Both the position numbers and the translations under genes were made by a program. The notes under the pieces were generated by a model. The model did no database searches and was not told the origin of the DNA. It saw nothing but the letters and a program-made list of their open reading frames with translations. Below are positions 42,610-51,559 of a stretch of DNA of 64,000 nt, in pieces (within the stretch, counting starts at the first letter, position 1; every line of letters begins with the position of its first letter). The stretch spans positions 186,001 to 250,000 of the forward strand of contig JACKIV010000001.1 of assembly GCA_020638285.1 (NCBI GenBank), read 5' to 3'. Source of the DNA: Rhodospirillales bacterium (GTDB lineage: Bacteria; Pseudomonadota; Alphaproteobacteria; Micavibrionales; Micavibrionaceae).

Positions 42610-44268
42610 ATGGCTGCAAAGCAGATTCAATTTTCCGACAACGCCCGCGAAAGAATGCTTCAGGGTGTGAATGTCCTCGCCAACGCCGTCAAGGTGACGC
42701 TGGGCCCCAAGGGCCGCACCGTCGTTCTGGACAAGTCGTTCGGCGCTCCGACCGTCACCAAGGACGGCGTCACCGTTGCCAAGGAAATCGAGCTTGAAGA
42801 CAAGTTCATGAATATGGGCGCGCGTCTGGTGCGCAAGGCCGCCGAAAAGCAGGCTGATGAGTCCGGCGACGGCACGACCACCACGGTCGTTCTGGCCCAG
42901 TCCATCGTCCGCGAAGGCGTCAAGGCCGTGGCCGCCGGGATGAACCCGATGGACCTCAAGCGCGGAATCGACAAGGCCGTCGAATGCGTCGTGGCTGACC
43001 TGAAAAAGCGCGCCAAGTCCGTCAAGGGCACAGAGGAAATCCGCCAGATCGGCACGATTTCGGCCAATGGCGACACGGAAATCGGCGACATGCTGGCCCA
43101 GGCCATGGACAAGGTCGGCAAGGAAGGCGTCATCACCATCGAAGAAGCCAAATCGCTGCACAGCGAGCTGGAAGTCGTCGAAGGGATGCAGTTCGACCGC
43201 GGCTATCTGTCGCCTTACTTCATCACCGATGCGAACAAGATGGTGTGCGAGCTTGAAAATCCGTACATCCTTTTGAACGAGAAGAAGCTCTCGAATCTTC
43301 AGGCGATGCTGCCGATTCTGGAGGCCGTTCTGCAATCGGGGCGTCCGCTGCTCATCGTCGCGGAAGACGTCGAAGGCGAGGCTCTGGCCACGCTGGTCGT
43401 CAACAAGCTGCGCGGTGGTCTGAAGATTGCTGCCGTCAAGGCCCCCGGTTTCGGCGATCGTCGCAAGGCGATGCTCGAAGACATGGCCATCGTGACGGGC
43501 GGTCAGGTCATCTCCGAAGATCTCGGGATCAAGCTCGAAAACGTGACGCTCGATATGCTGGGTCAGGCCAAGAAAGTCCGTATCAGCAAGGATGATACAA
43601 CCGTCATCGACGGCGCCGGCACCAAGAAAGAGATCGAAGCGCGCTGCGCCCAGATCCGCAAGCAGATCGAAGAAACCACGTCGGACTATGACGCTGAAAA
43701 GCTTCAGGAACGTCTGGCCAAGCTGGCTGGCGGCGTGGCCGTCATCCGCGTGGGCGGGGCGACCGAGGTTGAGGTGAAGGAGCGCAAGGATCGTGTCGAT
43801 GACGCGATGCACGCCACCCGCGCCGCGGTTGAGGAAGGCGTCATTGCCGGGGGCGGCGTTGCGCTGCTCTACGCAACAACGTGTCTGGACGGTCTCAAAG
43901 GCGAGAACGCCGATCAGACGGTTGGAATCGACATCATCCGCCGTGCCATTCAGGCTCCCGTTCGTCAGATCGTGGAGAATGCGGGAACGGAAGGCTCGAT
44001 CGTCGTGGGCAAGCTGCTTGCGCAAAAGGACGTCAACTATGGCTACAATGCCCAGAGCGCGGAGTATGGCGATCTCGTCAAGTCCGGCGTTATCGACCCG
44101 GTCAAGGTCGTGCGCACGGCGCTTCAGGATGCGGCCTCGGTTGCCGGTCTGTTGATTACGACCGAAGCCATGGTCTGCGACGCCCCCGAAGACAAAAAAG
44201 CCCACAGCCACGGTGGCGATGCCGGAGATATGGGCGGCATGGGCGGAATGGGCGGCATGGGTTTCTAG
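42610..44268 (+). CDS. groL: Chaperonin GroEL
   Basis: 60-kDa chaperonin of 552 residues, the ATP-driven folding chamber. It starts MAAKQIQFSDNARERMLQGV. The nucleotide-binding motifs LGPKGRTVVLDKSFGAP and DGTTTTVVLAQSI are present, and EVVEGMQFDRGYLSPYF begins the apical domain. The C-terminal GGM-rich tail is DMGGMGGMGGMGF. AAGGAAAGGAAG precedes the ATG. The gene is complete and closes with a strong intrinsic terminator. A long open frame on the opposite strand is a shadow of the strongly biased codon usage. Confidence 0.99.
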   Translation: MAAKQIQFSDNARERMLQGVNVLANAVKVTLGPKGRTVVLDKSFGAPTVTKDGVTVAKEIELEDKFMNMGARLVRKAAEKQADESGDGTTTTVVLAQSIVREGVKAVAAGMNPMDLKRGIDKAVECVVADLKKRAKSVKGTEEIRQIGTISANGDTEIGDMLAQAMDKVGKEGVITIEEAKSLHSELEVVEGMQFDRGYLSPYFITDANKMVCELENPYILLNEKKLSNLQAMLPILEAVLQSGRPLLIVAEDVEGEALATLVVNKLRGGLKIAAVKAPGFGDRRKAMLEDMAIVTGGQVISEDLGIKLENVTLDMLGQAKKVRISKDDTTVIDGAGTKKEIEARCAQIRKQIEETTSDYDAEKLQERLAKLAGGVAVIRVGGATEVEVKERKDRVDDAMHATRAAVEEGVIAGGGVALLYATTCLDGLKGENADQTVGIDIIRRAIQAPVRQIVENAGTEGSIVVGKLLAQKDVNYGYNAQSAEYGDLVKSGVIDPVKVVRTALQDAASVAGLLITTEAMVCDAPEDKKAHSHGGDAGDMGGMGGMGGMGF

Positions 44269-44295
44269 ATCCTGTCCTCACACAAATCGTTCAAA

Positions 44296-44324
44296 AGAGG
44301 CCGCGGTTTGCGGCCTCTTTTTTT
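44296..44324 (+). terminator. Intrinsic terminator of groESL
   Basis: AGAGGCCGC-GGTTT-GCGGCCTCT, a perfect 9-bp stem, is followed by six T residues, 28 bases after the groEL stop. Confidence 0.93.
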
Positions 44325-44386
44325 GCGCTGCGCCCCGGAAATCCGGAGACGAAAAAATTCATAAAAATCATGGTCTTGCAGAAGGC

Positions 44387-45319
44387 TCAATAGCCTTTTG
44401 CAAAATCAACGAGGCCGGGGGGATCTTCGCCGCCGAGAATGGTTTCAAGGGATTGGCGGATGATGAGTGCGCCCGTTTGCGGGATGGTGATGGCCGAGAT
44501 ATGGGGCGTGACGATGATTTTCGGGTGGGCATGGAACGGGTGTCCGGCGGGAAGGGGCTCACGGCGGAAAACGTCCAGCGCGGCCCCGCCCAGATGTCCG
44601 GAATCCAGCAAAGGAATCAGATCGCCCTCGACCAGATGTCTGCCCCGCGCCGCATTAATCAGATACGCCCCGCGCGGCAGCAGGCCAAGCGTGTGGGCAT
44701 TCAGACAATTTTCCGTTTCCGGCGTCAGGGGCAGGAGACAGACCAGAATATCTGTCCCGGCCAGAAAGGACTCAAAAGATTCCGGCCCCGTAAAAGACTC
44801 AACACCGGGAACAGATTTTTTCGACAGACTCCAGCCCCGCAGACGAAACCCGAAGGGCTGCAAGACCGGGACGCAGGCTTGCCCCAGATGGCCAAATCCC
44901 AGAAATCCCACAGTTCTTTGCGCTGCGCCAACCGGGATGCTCGACGGCCATTCACCCGCTGCCGCATCCGTTTCCACCCGGTCGATGTCGCGATGGAAGC
45001 GCAACACAAAGGCCGCGACATATTCCCGCATGCCTTCGGTCAGGCCGGGGTCGATCATGCGCACCAGCTTGACGCCGGGCGGATAGTGGGGGCTGGACAA
45101 AAACCGCTCCACCCCGGCGCGCAGGGATAAAATGACCTTCAGATTCGGCCATGAATTCCGGTCTTCGGGAAAGACTTCCCACCCCACAATCGCCGTGATA
45201 TCCGCCGGATCGCCGCAATCGGGCCAGACCCGAAAATCCAGATCGCCCAAAGCTTCGCGCAGGGCCGGAACCCAGACCGGATCATCAATGGAAAAAAACG
45301 GACGAAACAAAACAGCCAT
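44387..45319 (-). CDS. Glyoxylate/hydroxypyruvate reductase A-like 2-hydroxyacid dehydrogenase
   Basis: D-isomer-specific 2-hydroxyacid dehydrogenase of 310 residues, close to GhrA. The NAD(P)-binding loop is VGFLGFGHLGQACV and the substrate arginine region is LRAGVERFLSS. LPLTPETENCLNAHTLGLLP and INAARGRHLVEGDLIPLLDS are family blocks, and the catalytic Glu and His lie in FRREPLPAGHPFH and VTPHISAIT. It likely reduces glyoxylate or hydroxypyruvate in the cytoplasm. It follows the acyl-CoA dehydrogenase gene by 13 bases on the same strand, so the two are probably co-transcribed. Confidence 0.93.
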   Translation of the reverse strand: MAVLFRPFFSIDDPVWVPALREALGDLDFRVWPDCGDPADITAIVGWEVFPEDRNSWPNLKVILSLRAGVERFLSSPHYPPGVKLVRMIDPGLTEGMREYVAAFVLRFHRDIDRVETDAAAGEWPSSIPVGAAQRTVGFLGFGHLGQACVPVLQPFGFRLRGWSLSKKSVPGVESFTGPESFESFLAGTDILVCLLPLTPETENCLNAHTLGLLPRGAYLINAARGRHLVEGDLIPLLDSGHLGGAALDVFRREPLPAGHPFHAHPKIIVTPHISAITIPQTGALIIRQSLETILGGEDPPGLVDFAKGY

Positions 45320-45332
45320 GCGGCGCGGGCCC

Positions 45333-47123
45333 TTAAAAACACTCTGGCCGCAACGCCGTCAGATTCTGCGCGCCGGAGGATAGAGCGCGAAACCGAAATT
45401 CGGTTTCGGGCAACATGCGCTCCATGAAAAAGCGCGCGGTGATCGTTTTGGCTTCATAGAAATCCTTGCGGGCGGGATCGGCCTCCAGCCCTTCTCGCGC
45501 CGCAACGGCCATCCGCGCCCACATCCACCCCATGGCGACAAGCGCAAACATGCGCAGATAATCGGTCGCCGCCGCCGCGCCTTCCTCGGGGTCTTTCAAG
45601 CCCTTTTGCGCGATCAGGCCGCTGGCCTGCTGAAGCTTCGCAAAAGACTTTCCAAGAGGAAGCAGCAGATCCGCAAGCGCCGGATCGGCTTGATTTTCGC
45701 TCAAGAAATCGGAAACCGCATGGAAGAAAGAGCGCAGCAAACGCCCGTAACCCTGCCCCATTTTGCGCCCGACCAGATCGAGCGCCTGAATGCCGTTCGT
45801 GCCTTCGTAGATCATGGCGATCCGGGCATCGCGGGCATATTGTTCCACGCCGGTCTCGCGGATATAGCCGTGCCCGCCATAGACCTGCATGGCCATGGAG
45901 GCCACGTCAAACCCCATGTCGGTCTGATAGGCCTTCAGAACCGGGGTCATCAGCGCGACAAAATCATCTGCGCTTTTGCGGGTTTCCTCGTCCGGAGGGC
46001 GCAGGGATATGTCCAGATTCATGCTCACCAGCAAGGACAAGGCCCGCGCGCCTTCGGTAAAGGCCTTCATGGTCAAAAGCATCCGTCGCACATCGGGGTG
46101 GACGATGATCGGATCCGCTGGCTTGTCCGGGAATTTTACTCCCGATACGGCGCGCATCTGAAGGCGTTCTCTGGCATAAATCGTCGCATTCTGGCGCGCG
46201 ACCTCGGCAATGCCAAGCCCTTGCATCGCCACGCCCAGCCGCGCCGCGTTCATCATTTTGAACATGGCCTTCAAGCCCTTGTTCGGCTCGCCCACCAGCC
46301 ATCCGGTGGCTCCGTCGAAATTCATGACGCAGGTGGACGACGCCTTGATCCCCATTTTATGTTCGATGGATCCGCATTCAACCGCGTTGCGCGCGCCGGG
46401 ATTTCCAGCCTCATCGGGCAGAAATTTTGGAACCACGAACAGGGAAATCCCCTTCACCCCCTCCGGCGCATCGGGCAGCCGTGCCAGAACCAGATGGACA
46501 ATGTTTTCGGCCAGATCATGCTCGCCCGCCGAGATGAAAATCTTGGTCCCCGTGATCGCAAACGATCCGTCCGGCCCCGCCGCCGCACGCGCCTGAATCA
46601 ACCCAAGATCCGTTCCGCAATGCGCCTCGGTCAGGCACATCGTGCCGGTCCAAAGGCCGCTGGCCAGTTTTGGCAGATACAGGGCTTTTTGTTCGTCCGT
46701 TCCAAAAGCATGCAGCGCCTCATACGCGCCCTGCGACAATCCCGGATACATGCCAAAGGAAAAATTCGCCGCGCAGATCATCTCCTGCATGACCGTATTG
46801 ACGAGGACAGGCAAGCCCATGCCGCCATAGGCCGGATCGGCGCAAATGCTGGACCACCCGCCTTCGCAAAAGGCCGTGTAGGCCTCCGGGAACCCGGCTG
46901 GCGTGCGAACCGCGCCTTCGGCAAACTGGCATCCTTGCGCATCGCCGCTCTGGTTTAAGGGGAACAGAACCTGTTCGCACAGCTTCGCGCCTTCTTCGAT
47001 GATGCTGTCGATGGTGTCGGGCGTGGCGTCCTCATAACCGGGAAGGGCGGACAGCGCCTCCACACCCAGAACATCGCGCAACACAAACCGGATATCGTCA
47101 AGCGGGGCAGTATAAGCGGGCAT
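45333..47123 (-). CDS. Acyl-CoA dehydrogenase
   Basis: FAD-dependent acyl-CoA dehydrogenase of 596 residues, the long form with an N-terminal extension and a C-terminal extra domain, seen in many alphaproteobacteria. Signatures are CLTEAHCGTDLGLIQARA, FISAGEHDLAENIVHLVL, YGGHGYIRETGVEQYARDA and MIYEGTNGIQALDL, the last containing the catalytic Glu region. ATG 47123 has GGAGG 8 bases upstream; a TTG at 47141 is rejected. An 8-bp inverted repeat sits just before the ribosome site. It performs the first step of beta-oxidation and complements the FadB-like enzyme at 39-42 kb. Confidence 0.95.
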   Translation of the reverse strand: MPAYTAPLDDIRFVLRDVLGVEALSALPGYEDATPDTIDSIIEEGAKLCEQVLFPLNQSGDAQGCQFAEGAVRTPAGFPEAYTAFCEGGWSSICADPAYGGMGLPVLVNTVMQEMICAANFSFGMYPGLSQGAYEALHAFGTDEQKALYLPKLASGLWTGTMCLTEAHCGTDLGLIQARAAAGPDGSFAITGTKIFISAGEHDLAENIVHLVLARLPDAPEGVKGISLFVVPKFLPDEAGNPGARNAVECGSIEHKMGIKASSTCVMNFDGATGWLVGEPNKGLKAMFKMMNAARLGVAMQGLGIAEVARQNATIYARERLQMRAVSGVKFPDKPADPIIVHPDVRRMLLTMKAFTEGARALSLLVSMNLDISLRPPDEETRKSADDFVALMTPVLKAYQTDMGFDVASMAMQVYGGHGYIRETGVEQYARDARIAMIYEGTNGIQALDLVGRKMGQGYGRLLRSFFHAVSDFLSENQADPALADLLLPLGKSFAKLQQASGLIAQKGLKDPEEGAAAATDYLRMFALVAMGWMWARMAVAAREGLEADPARKDFYEAKTITARFFMERMLPETEFRFRALSSGAQNLTALRPECF

Positions 47124-47147
47124 AGGTTCATCCTCCGGCAAGGATCA

Positions 47148-47186
47148 TGCCACACAAAGACAGGGGGTTCAATCCGGCGTGTGGCA
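47148..47186 (-). promoter_or_regulatory. Inverted repeat in the acyl-CoA dehydrogenase leader, possible operator
   Basis: TGCCACAC (47148-47155) and GTGTGGCA (47179-47186) form a perfect 8-bp inverted repeat with a 23-base interior. It lies immediately upstream of the ribosome site of the acyl-CoA dehydrogenase gene and downstream of the 110-residue gene. It could be an operator, an RNA hairpin or a weak terminator. There is no T-run. Confidence 0.45.
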
Positions 47187-47198
47187 CTCCCGGCGGAC

Positions 47199-47531
47199 TT
47201 ATGCAGGACAGGTAGGATGCAGCGCAATCGTCGCGGGCGCGGGGGGCTGGTGATACGCCTCGGCCAGCGGGCCTCCACGCCCAATGGCCTGAGTGATTTT
47301 TGCGCAGATCGCAGCGCACTGGGCATCGGGGAAGGCATCCCTGACAGATCCGGTGTTCAATGCGTGGTCTATGAAGACATTTTTCCCCAAATCCACCCGG
47401 TGGGACATCTGTACCCCGCCTTGTTCCAGCAGGACGCGAGCCAAAACTGCGCCGGGGCGTATAAAAGCCTTGTGCGCTATGGCGCCCCCTGCGGGCATAT
47501 CGCCCAGATCAATCTCCAGAATTTGTGACAT
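47199..47531 (-). CDS. Uncharacterised 110-residue protein
   Basis: A 110-residue soluble protein that I do not recognise. It starts MSQILEIDLGDMPAGGAIAH. The middle has RVDLGKNVFIDHALNTGS, the next part is DAFPDAQCAAICAKITQAIG, and the end is Pro- and Ala-rich (PPAPATIALHPTCPA). ATG 47531 has GGGAGG 9 bases upstream, which strongly supports it as a real gene; a longer upstream frame overlaps the chemoreceptor gene. It lies between the chemoreceptor and the acyl-CoA dehydrogenase genes on the same strand and may be co-transcribed with either. Confidence 0.7.
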   Translation of the reverse strand: MSQILEIDLGDMPAGGAIAHKAFIRPGAVLARVLLEQGGVQMSHRVDLGKNVFIDHALNTGSVRDAFPDAQCAAICAKITQAIGRGGPLAEAYHQPPAPATIALHPTCPA

Positions 47532-47598
47532 GTTAAAAATCCTCCCTTTTCGAAAGGATTCCACACCCGTCACTGCGAAGCAAGAGGCTTTCCGGCTC

Positions 47599-49146
47599 CT
47601 ACTTCTTTTTGTCGCTTCCACCTTCGAGGAAGGACATGACCTGCGTATTCATATCACCGGAATGTTTGGATAGACCCGTGGCCAGAGCCAAAAGCTCGGT
47701 CGCTGCAGCCCCCACATCGCGCGAGGCATCCTGAACCCCGCCCACATTGCGCGAAACTTCTCCCGTCGCGGTGGCGGCTTCCTGCACGTTTCGGGCGATC
47801 TCGCTCGTGGTTGCAGCTTGCTCCTCAATGGCCGCTGCAATCGAATTGCTCGCCTCGTTGATCGTGGCGATGATCTCGCGGATGGTCCCGATGGCACTAA
47901 CCGCTTCGGTCGTCGTTCCCTGCATGGCCGAGATTTGCTCCCGAATGTCGTCGGTTGCCTTCGCGGTCTGGGCCGCCAGAGATTTGACCTCGGACGCCAC
48001 AACGGCAAAGCCTTTGCCTGCCTCTCCGGCGCGGGCGGCTTCAATCGTCGCGTTCAGGGCCAGAAGGTTTGTCTGCTCGGCAATATCGTTAATCAGCTCC
48101 ACGACTTCACCGATTTGACGCGAGGCCGCGTGCATTTTCTCAACGGTGGCGTTTGTCTCCTCGGCTTTTCGGACGGCCTCGCTGGCAACCTGATTCGATC
48201 GTGTCACCTGCGCCGCAATTTCCTTGACGGAATTGCTCATTTCTTCGGTTGCCGCCGCGACAGTCTGGACATTGGCCGAGGCTTCTTCTGCCGCCGCGGC
48301 AACGGACGTGGCCTGCGTCGAGGATTCCTCTGCCGCCGCCGAAAGCTGCTGGGCGGTTTGCTGCAATTCATTCGACGATCCGGAGACGATTTCTGAAATC
48401 TCCAGCACGTTGCGCGACAGGGTTTCCTGCGCTGTGATAACAGACCAGCTGACCATCGGACCCATGTAATAGCCCTTGTCGTCCATGATCGCAGCAACGT
48501 TGAGTTCCAGTGTTTCCTGACCCAACTTGATTTTGGCGTGCCAGGGGAGGTTCTTCGGATCGGACAGAATGCGACGCTGGTGTGACGGGTCTTTGTGGAA
48601 ACGGTCGATGCAGGTTCCCAGAATCTGATCGGCCTTCACAGGCAGCAGATTTTCGATGCTGCGCAGCGTGCTCAGGCTGGTCTGGTTCACATAGTTGATT
48701 TCAAAGGTCTTCGGATCGGCCATCATGACATTGATCGGCATCCGGTCGAGCATGATTTTAAGCCGCTCGCGATCTGTACAGACGGACCAGCTCAGAACCA
48801 GTTTTTTGACTTTGCCGCCCGACCAGATTGCATCCACATGCAGGTCCAGCATCTCCGGACCCAGACGAATCACGGCATCATGCGGAAAATTCTTCGGATC
48901 GGCCAAAAGGCGGCGCTGGTGGTCTGGCTTGGCATGAAAGACATCAATGCATTGCCCGACAATGTTGTCTCCGCTCACTCCGCGTGGGAGAAGCGCCGTG
49001 AGTTTATTCAATGTTTCAATACTTGCTTTGTTTGCGTAATCGATGACAAGTGTCTTTGGATCACAGGTCAGAATGTTGATAGCCAGCGCATCCAGAACGG
49101 AATTCGCACTGGATTTCATCGATAAGACGTTGGCATAGGCAAGCAT
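47599..49146 (-). CDS. Soluble methyl-accepting chemotaxis protein with tandem PAS-like domains
   Basis: Chemoreceptor of 515 residues without membrane helices. Two PAS-like sensory domains are arranged in tandem; each contains a DPKT(L/F)-x-I-x-YxN opening and a QRR-(L/I)-L-x-DPKN block (about residues 30-130 and 130-225). The signalling domain fills residues 240-500. The hairpin tip is recognisable around GEAGKGFAVVASEVKSLAAQ and TAKATDDIREQI. It would report a cytoplasmic cue, perhaps redox or a small ligand, to CheA and CheW. No che genes are adjacent. The C-terminus (VMSFLEGGSDKKK) has no CheR-binding pentapeptide. Confidence 0.92.
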   Translation of the reverse strand: MLAYANVLSMKSSANSVLDALAINILTCDPKTLVIDYANKASIETLNKLTALLPRGVSGDNIVGQCIDVFHAKPDHQRRLLADPKNFPHDAVIRLGPEMLDLHVDAIWSGGKVKKLVLSWSVCTDRERLKIMLDRMPINVMMADPKTFEINYVNQTSLSTLRSIENLLPVKADQILGTCIDRFHKDPSHQRRILSDPKNLPWHAKIKLGQETLELNVAAIMDDKGYYMGPMVSWSVITAQETLSRNVLEISEIVSGSSNELQQTAQQLSAAAEESSTQATSVAAAAEEASANVQTVAAATEEMSNSVKEIAAQVTRSNQVASEAVRKAEETNATVEKMHAASRQIGEVVELINDIAEQTNLLALNATIEAARAGEAGKGFAVVASEVKSLAAQTAKATDDIREQISAMQGTTTEAVSAIGTIREIIATINEASNSIAAAIEEQAATTSEIARNVQEAATATGEVSRNVGGVQDASRDVGAAATELLALATGLSKHSGDMNTQVMSFLEGGSDKKK

Positions 49147-49527
49147 GGCGGGAGACCTTTCAGAGGATGAGGTTGATTACGGGAAATTATGTCGGAATCA
49201 AGAATAAACCCAAGAAATCATGTCATATATTTTTTACTATTTCTATCAAAAAAACAAAATACAATCGTACTCCGTGTTTTTATATTAGAGATTTTATATA
49301 AATACAATCGTATTTTTATTCTGGAGATATTTATATTAGTGATTTTGCAAAGTCCTTGATGCCCGCCAGACTCGTTATGCCGGATTTGCCTTGGGCGCTC
49401 ATGGGTTAGGCGGAGAGCGTCACTTATTCTCTGCTTAACTCGCTTTTAACCTTGTTGAGGCAGGATGCAAAGTGTCGGGGTGTTTGTCCCGTTCGCTCGT
49501 TTATTCATAATAGGGAGTTCGCTTGCC
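49147..49527. promoter_or_regulatory. AT-rich intergenic region with direct repeats between the chemoreceptor gene and icd
   Basis: This 381-base divergent region holds no gene. Its central part is very AT-rich. AATACAATCGTA occurs at 49258-49269 and 49301-49312. TTATATTAGAGATTTT (49280-49295) recurs with one change at 49331-49346. The two motifs alternate, giving a repeated pair about 43-51 bases apart. This looks like tandem regulator binding sites or an UP-element region. I cannot identify the regulator. Confidence 0.5.
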
Positions 49528-50970
49528 ATGACCCGGAAAACACCCATTACCATCGCGCGCGGCGACGGCATCGGCCCCGAGATCATGGATGCGACCTTGC
49601 GTATTCTGGACGCCGCGGGGGCGCAGATTGCGCCCGAAGAAATCGAGATCGGAAAGGCGGTCTATGAGCGTGGCATCATGAACGGCATCGAGGAAAAGGC
49701 GTGGGACTCCCTCCACCGCACGCGGGTCTTCCTCAAGGCACCCATCACAACGCCGCAGGGCGGAGGCTTCAAGTCCCTCAACGTCACGGTGCGCAAGGCG
49801 TTGGGCCTGTTTGCCAACGTCCGCCCCTGCGTGGCTTATCACCCCTATGTTAAAACCAACTTCCCCGATATGGACCTCGTCATTATCCGCGAGAACGAGG
49901 AGGATCTGTACGCAGGCATCGAGCACCGCCAGACGCAGGACGTGGTCCAGTCCATCAAGCTGATTTCCCGCCCCGGTTCCGAGCGCATCGTGCGCTACGC
50001 CTTTGAATACGCCCGCGCCAACGGCCGCAGGAAAGTAACCTGCATGGCCAAGGACAACATCATGAAGATGGCCGACGGCCTGTTCCATAATGTCTTTGAC
50101 GAGATCGGCAAGGAATACCCGGATATCGAGCAGGAATTCTACATCATCGACATCGGAACCGCCCGTATCGCCGCCCGCCCGAGCGCGTTCGACGTCATCG
50201 TCACGGAAAACCTTTACGGCGATATCATCTCCGACGTGGCGGTCGAGGTCACCGGATCGGTCGGCCTCGGCGGGTCCTGTAACATTGGAACGGATTTCGG
50301 CATGTTCGAGGCCGTCCACGGCTCCGCCCCCGATATCGCGGGCAAGGGGATCGCCAACCCTTCCGGCCTGCTGCTCGGCTCCATCCTGATGCTGGTCCAT
50401 ATCGGGCAAGGCGAGGTCGCCGAAAAAATCCACAATGCATGGCTGCGCACAATCGAGGACGGAATCCACACCGGAGACCTGTACCGCGAGGATTTGAGCA
50501 AGCGCAAGGTCGGCACCGCCGATTTCGCCGACGCGGTCATCGAGCGCCTCGGCGCGAAACCGGCGAAATTCAAGCCCGTTTCCTATGCCGCCGGGGGAGG
50601 AGCCATGGTTTTGCCGCCGCTCAAAAACGTTCCGGCAGAGAAAAAAGTCCTCTCCGGCGTCGATGTGACGGTGGAGTGGAAAGGGGCCGCTCCCGCCGAT
50701 ATCGCGGCCAGGGTAAAGACCTGCACGCTCAATGGTCTGTCTCTCGCCAACATCACCAATCGCGGCGTCGTGGTCTGGCCGGATGGCCAGCCGGAAACCT
50801 CGTGTTCGGATCAATGGCGTCTGCGCCTGACCGGGTCTGGGAATGTGTCTTTCGGTCATGTGATTGAAATTCTCGGCAAGCTTGACGCGGCAGGTCTGGA
50901 TATCGCTAAAGCCGCCAACCTGTACAGCTATGACGGCAAACCCGGCTGGTCCGCAGGGCAGGGCGAGTAG
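49528..50970 (+). CDS. icd: NADP-dependent isocitrate dehydrogenase, alphaproteobacterial type
   Basis: TCA-cycle enzyme that converts isocitrate to 2-oxoglutarate, 480 residues. The core has ARGDGIGPEIMDATLRILDA, SLNVTVRKALGLFANVRPC, IRENEEDLYAGIEHRQT and FEAVHGSAPDIAGKGIANPS. A C-terminal domain of about 130 residues (after residue 350) is a feature of the alphaproteobacterial and Thermus-like subgroup and distinguishes it from the E. coli and monomeric forms. ATG 49528 has GGGAG 10 bases upstream; a frame extension to 49465 has no support. A GNAT enzyme gene follows after 58 bases. Confidence 0.93.
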   Translation: MTRKTPITIARGDGIGPEIMDATLRILDAAGAQIAPEEIEIGKAVYERGIMNGIEEKAWDSLHRTRVFLKAPITTPQGGGFKSLNVTVRKALGLFANVRPCVAYHPYVKTNFPDMDLVIIRENEEDLYAGIEHRQTQDVVQSIKLISRPGSERIVRYAFEYARANGRRKVTCMAKDNIMKMADGLFHNVFDEIGKEYPDIEQEFYIIDIGTARIAARPSAFDVIVTENLYGDIISDVAVEVTGSVGLGGSCNIGTDFGMFEAVHGSAPDIAGKGIANPSGLLLGSILMLVHIGQGEVAEKIHNAWLRTIEDGIHTGDLYREDLSKRKVGTADFADAVIERLGAKPAKFKPVSYAAGGGAMVLPPLKNVPAEKKVLSGVDVTVEWKGAAPADIAARVKTCTLNGLSLANITNRGVVVWPDGQPETSCSDQWRLRLTGSGNVSFGHVIEILGKLDAAGLDIAKAANLYSYDGKPGWSAGQGE

Positions 50971-51028
50971 CCAAAGCCAACGTGGTTTCTTCTGTACAAA
51001 GATCAGAGCCATCGGGTATGGTCGTGGC

Positions 51029-51559
51029 ATGTTTGATGCTGCGTCTGTAAAAGTGCGTCCGGCCACGGCACAGGATATCCCCGCGCTGGAATCCGTGGCC
51101 CTGGCGGTGTCTTCGCATAAGGAATCAGGATATTTCGAACGCTGCCTGTCCGAGCAGGCGGAGGGAAAACGCGCGGTGCTGGTGGGCCTGATCGACGGAC
51201 AGACCGCCGGGTTCGGAATGTTGAACTGGTTTCCCGGCTATGCGCCGTTCCGGCGACTGGGTATTCCCGAAATTCAGGATTTGAACACCGATCCGGCGTT
51301 TCGCCGCCGGGGGGTTGCGGGCGCGATCATCTCGGCGTGCGAAAATCTGGCGCGGGAAAAGGGATGCAGCCAGATGGGAATCGGTGTGGGGCTGTATGCC
51401 GGATATGGTGCGGCGCAGCGCCTGTACGTCCGGCGCGGTTATATTCCCGACGGGGCCGGGGTGGTTTATGACCGCGCTCCGGTACGTCCGGGGGAAATCC
51501 GCCCTGTGGACGACGATCTCAATCTGATGATGATGAAGGATCTGTCTGCGGCGTCGTGA
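51029..51559 (+). CDS. GNAT-family N-acetyltransferase
   Basis: Acetyl-CoA-dependent acetyltransferase of 176 residues. The fold is recognisable from VKVRPATAQDIPALESVALA at the start, LVGLIDGQTAGFGMLNW (strands 2-4), and the acetyl-CoA loop LNTDPAFRRRGVAGAIISAC, with the Q/R-x-x-G-x-A motif as RRRGVA. GVGLYAGYGAAQRLYVRRGY closes the domain. The substrate is unknown. The 3' end overlaps the convergent 243-residue gene by 41 bases. The ATG at 51029 is the first plausible start; a longer upstream frame overlaps icd. Confidence 0.9.
   Translation: MFDAASVKVRPATAQDIPALESVALAVSSHKESGYFERCLSEQAEGKRAVLVGLIDGQTAGFGMLNWFPGYAPFRRLGIPEIQDLNTDPAFRRRGVAGAIISACENLAREKGCSQMGIGVGLYAGYGAAQRLYVRRGYIPDGAGVVYDRAPVRPGEIRPVDDDLNLMMMKDLSAAS

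Noticed and set aside
41911..44211. A 766-codon minus-strand frame opposite groESL
   Set aside because: Codon-phase shadow of groEL, which is unmistakable on the plus strand; the antisense product has no recognisable domain and begins inside groEL.
49501..51066. A 521-codon minus-strand frame opposite icd
   Set aside because: Shadow of icd codon bias; no ribosome site and no recognisable motif.
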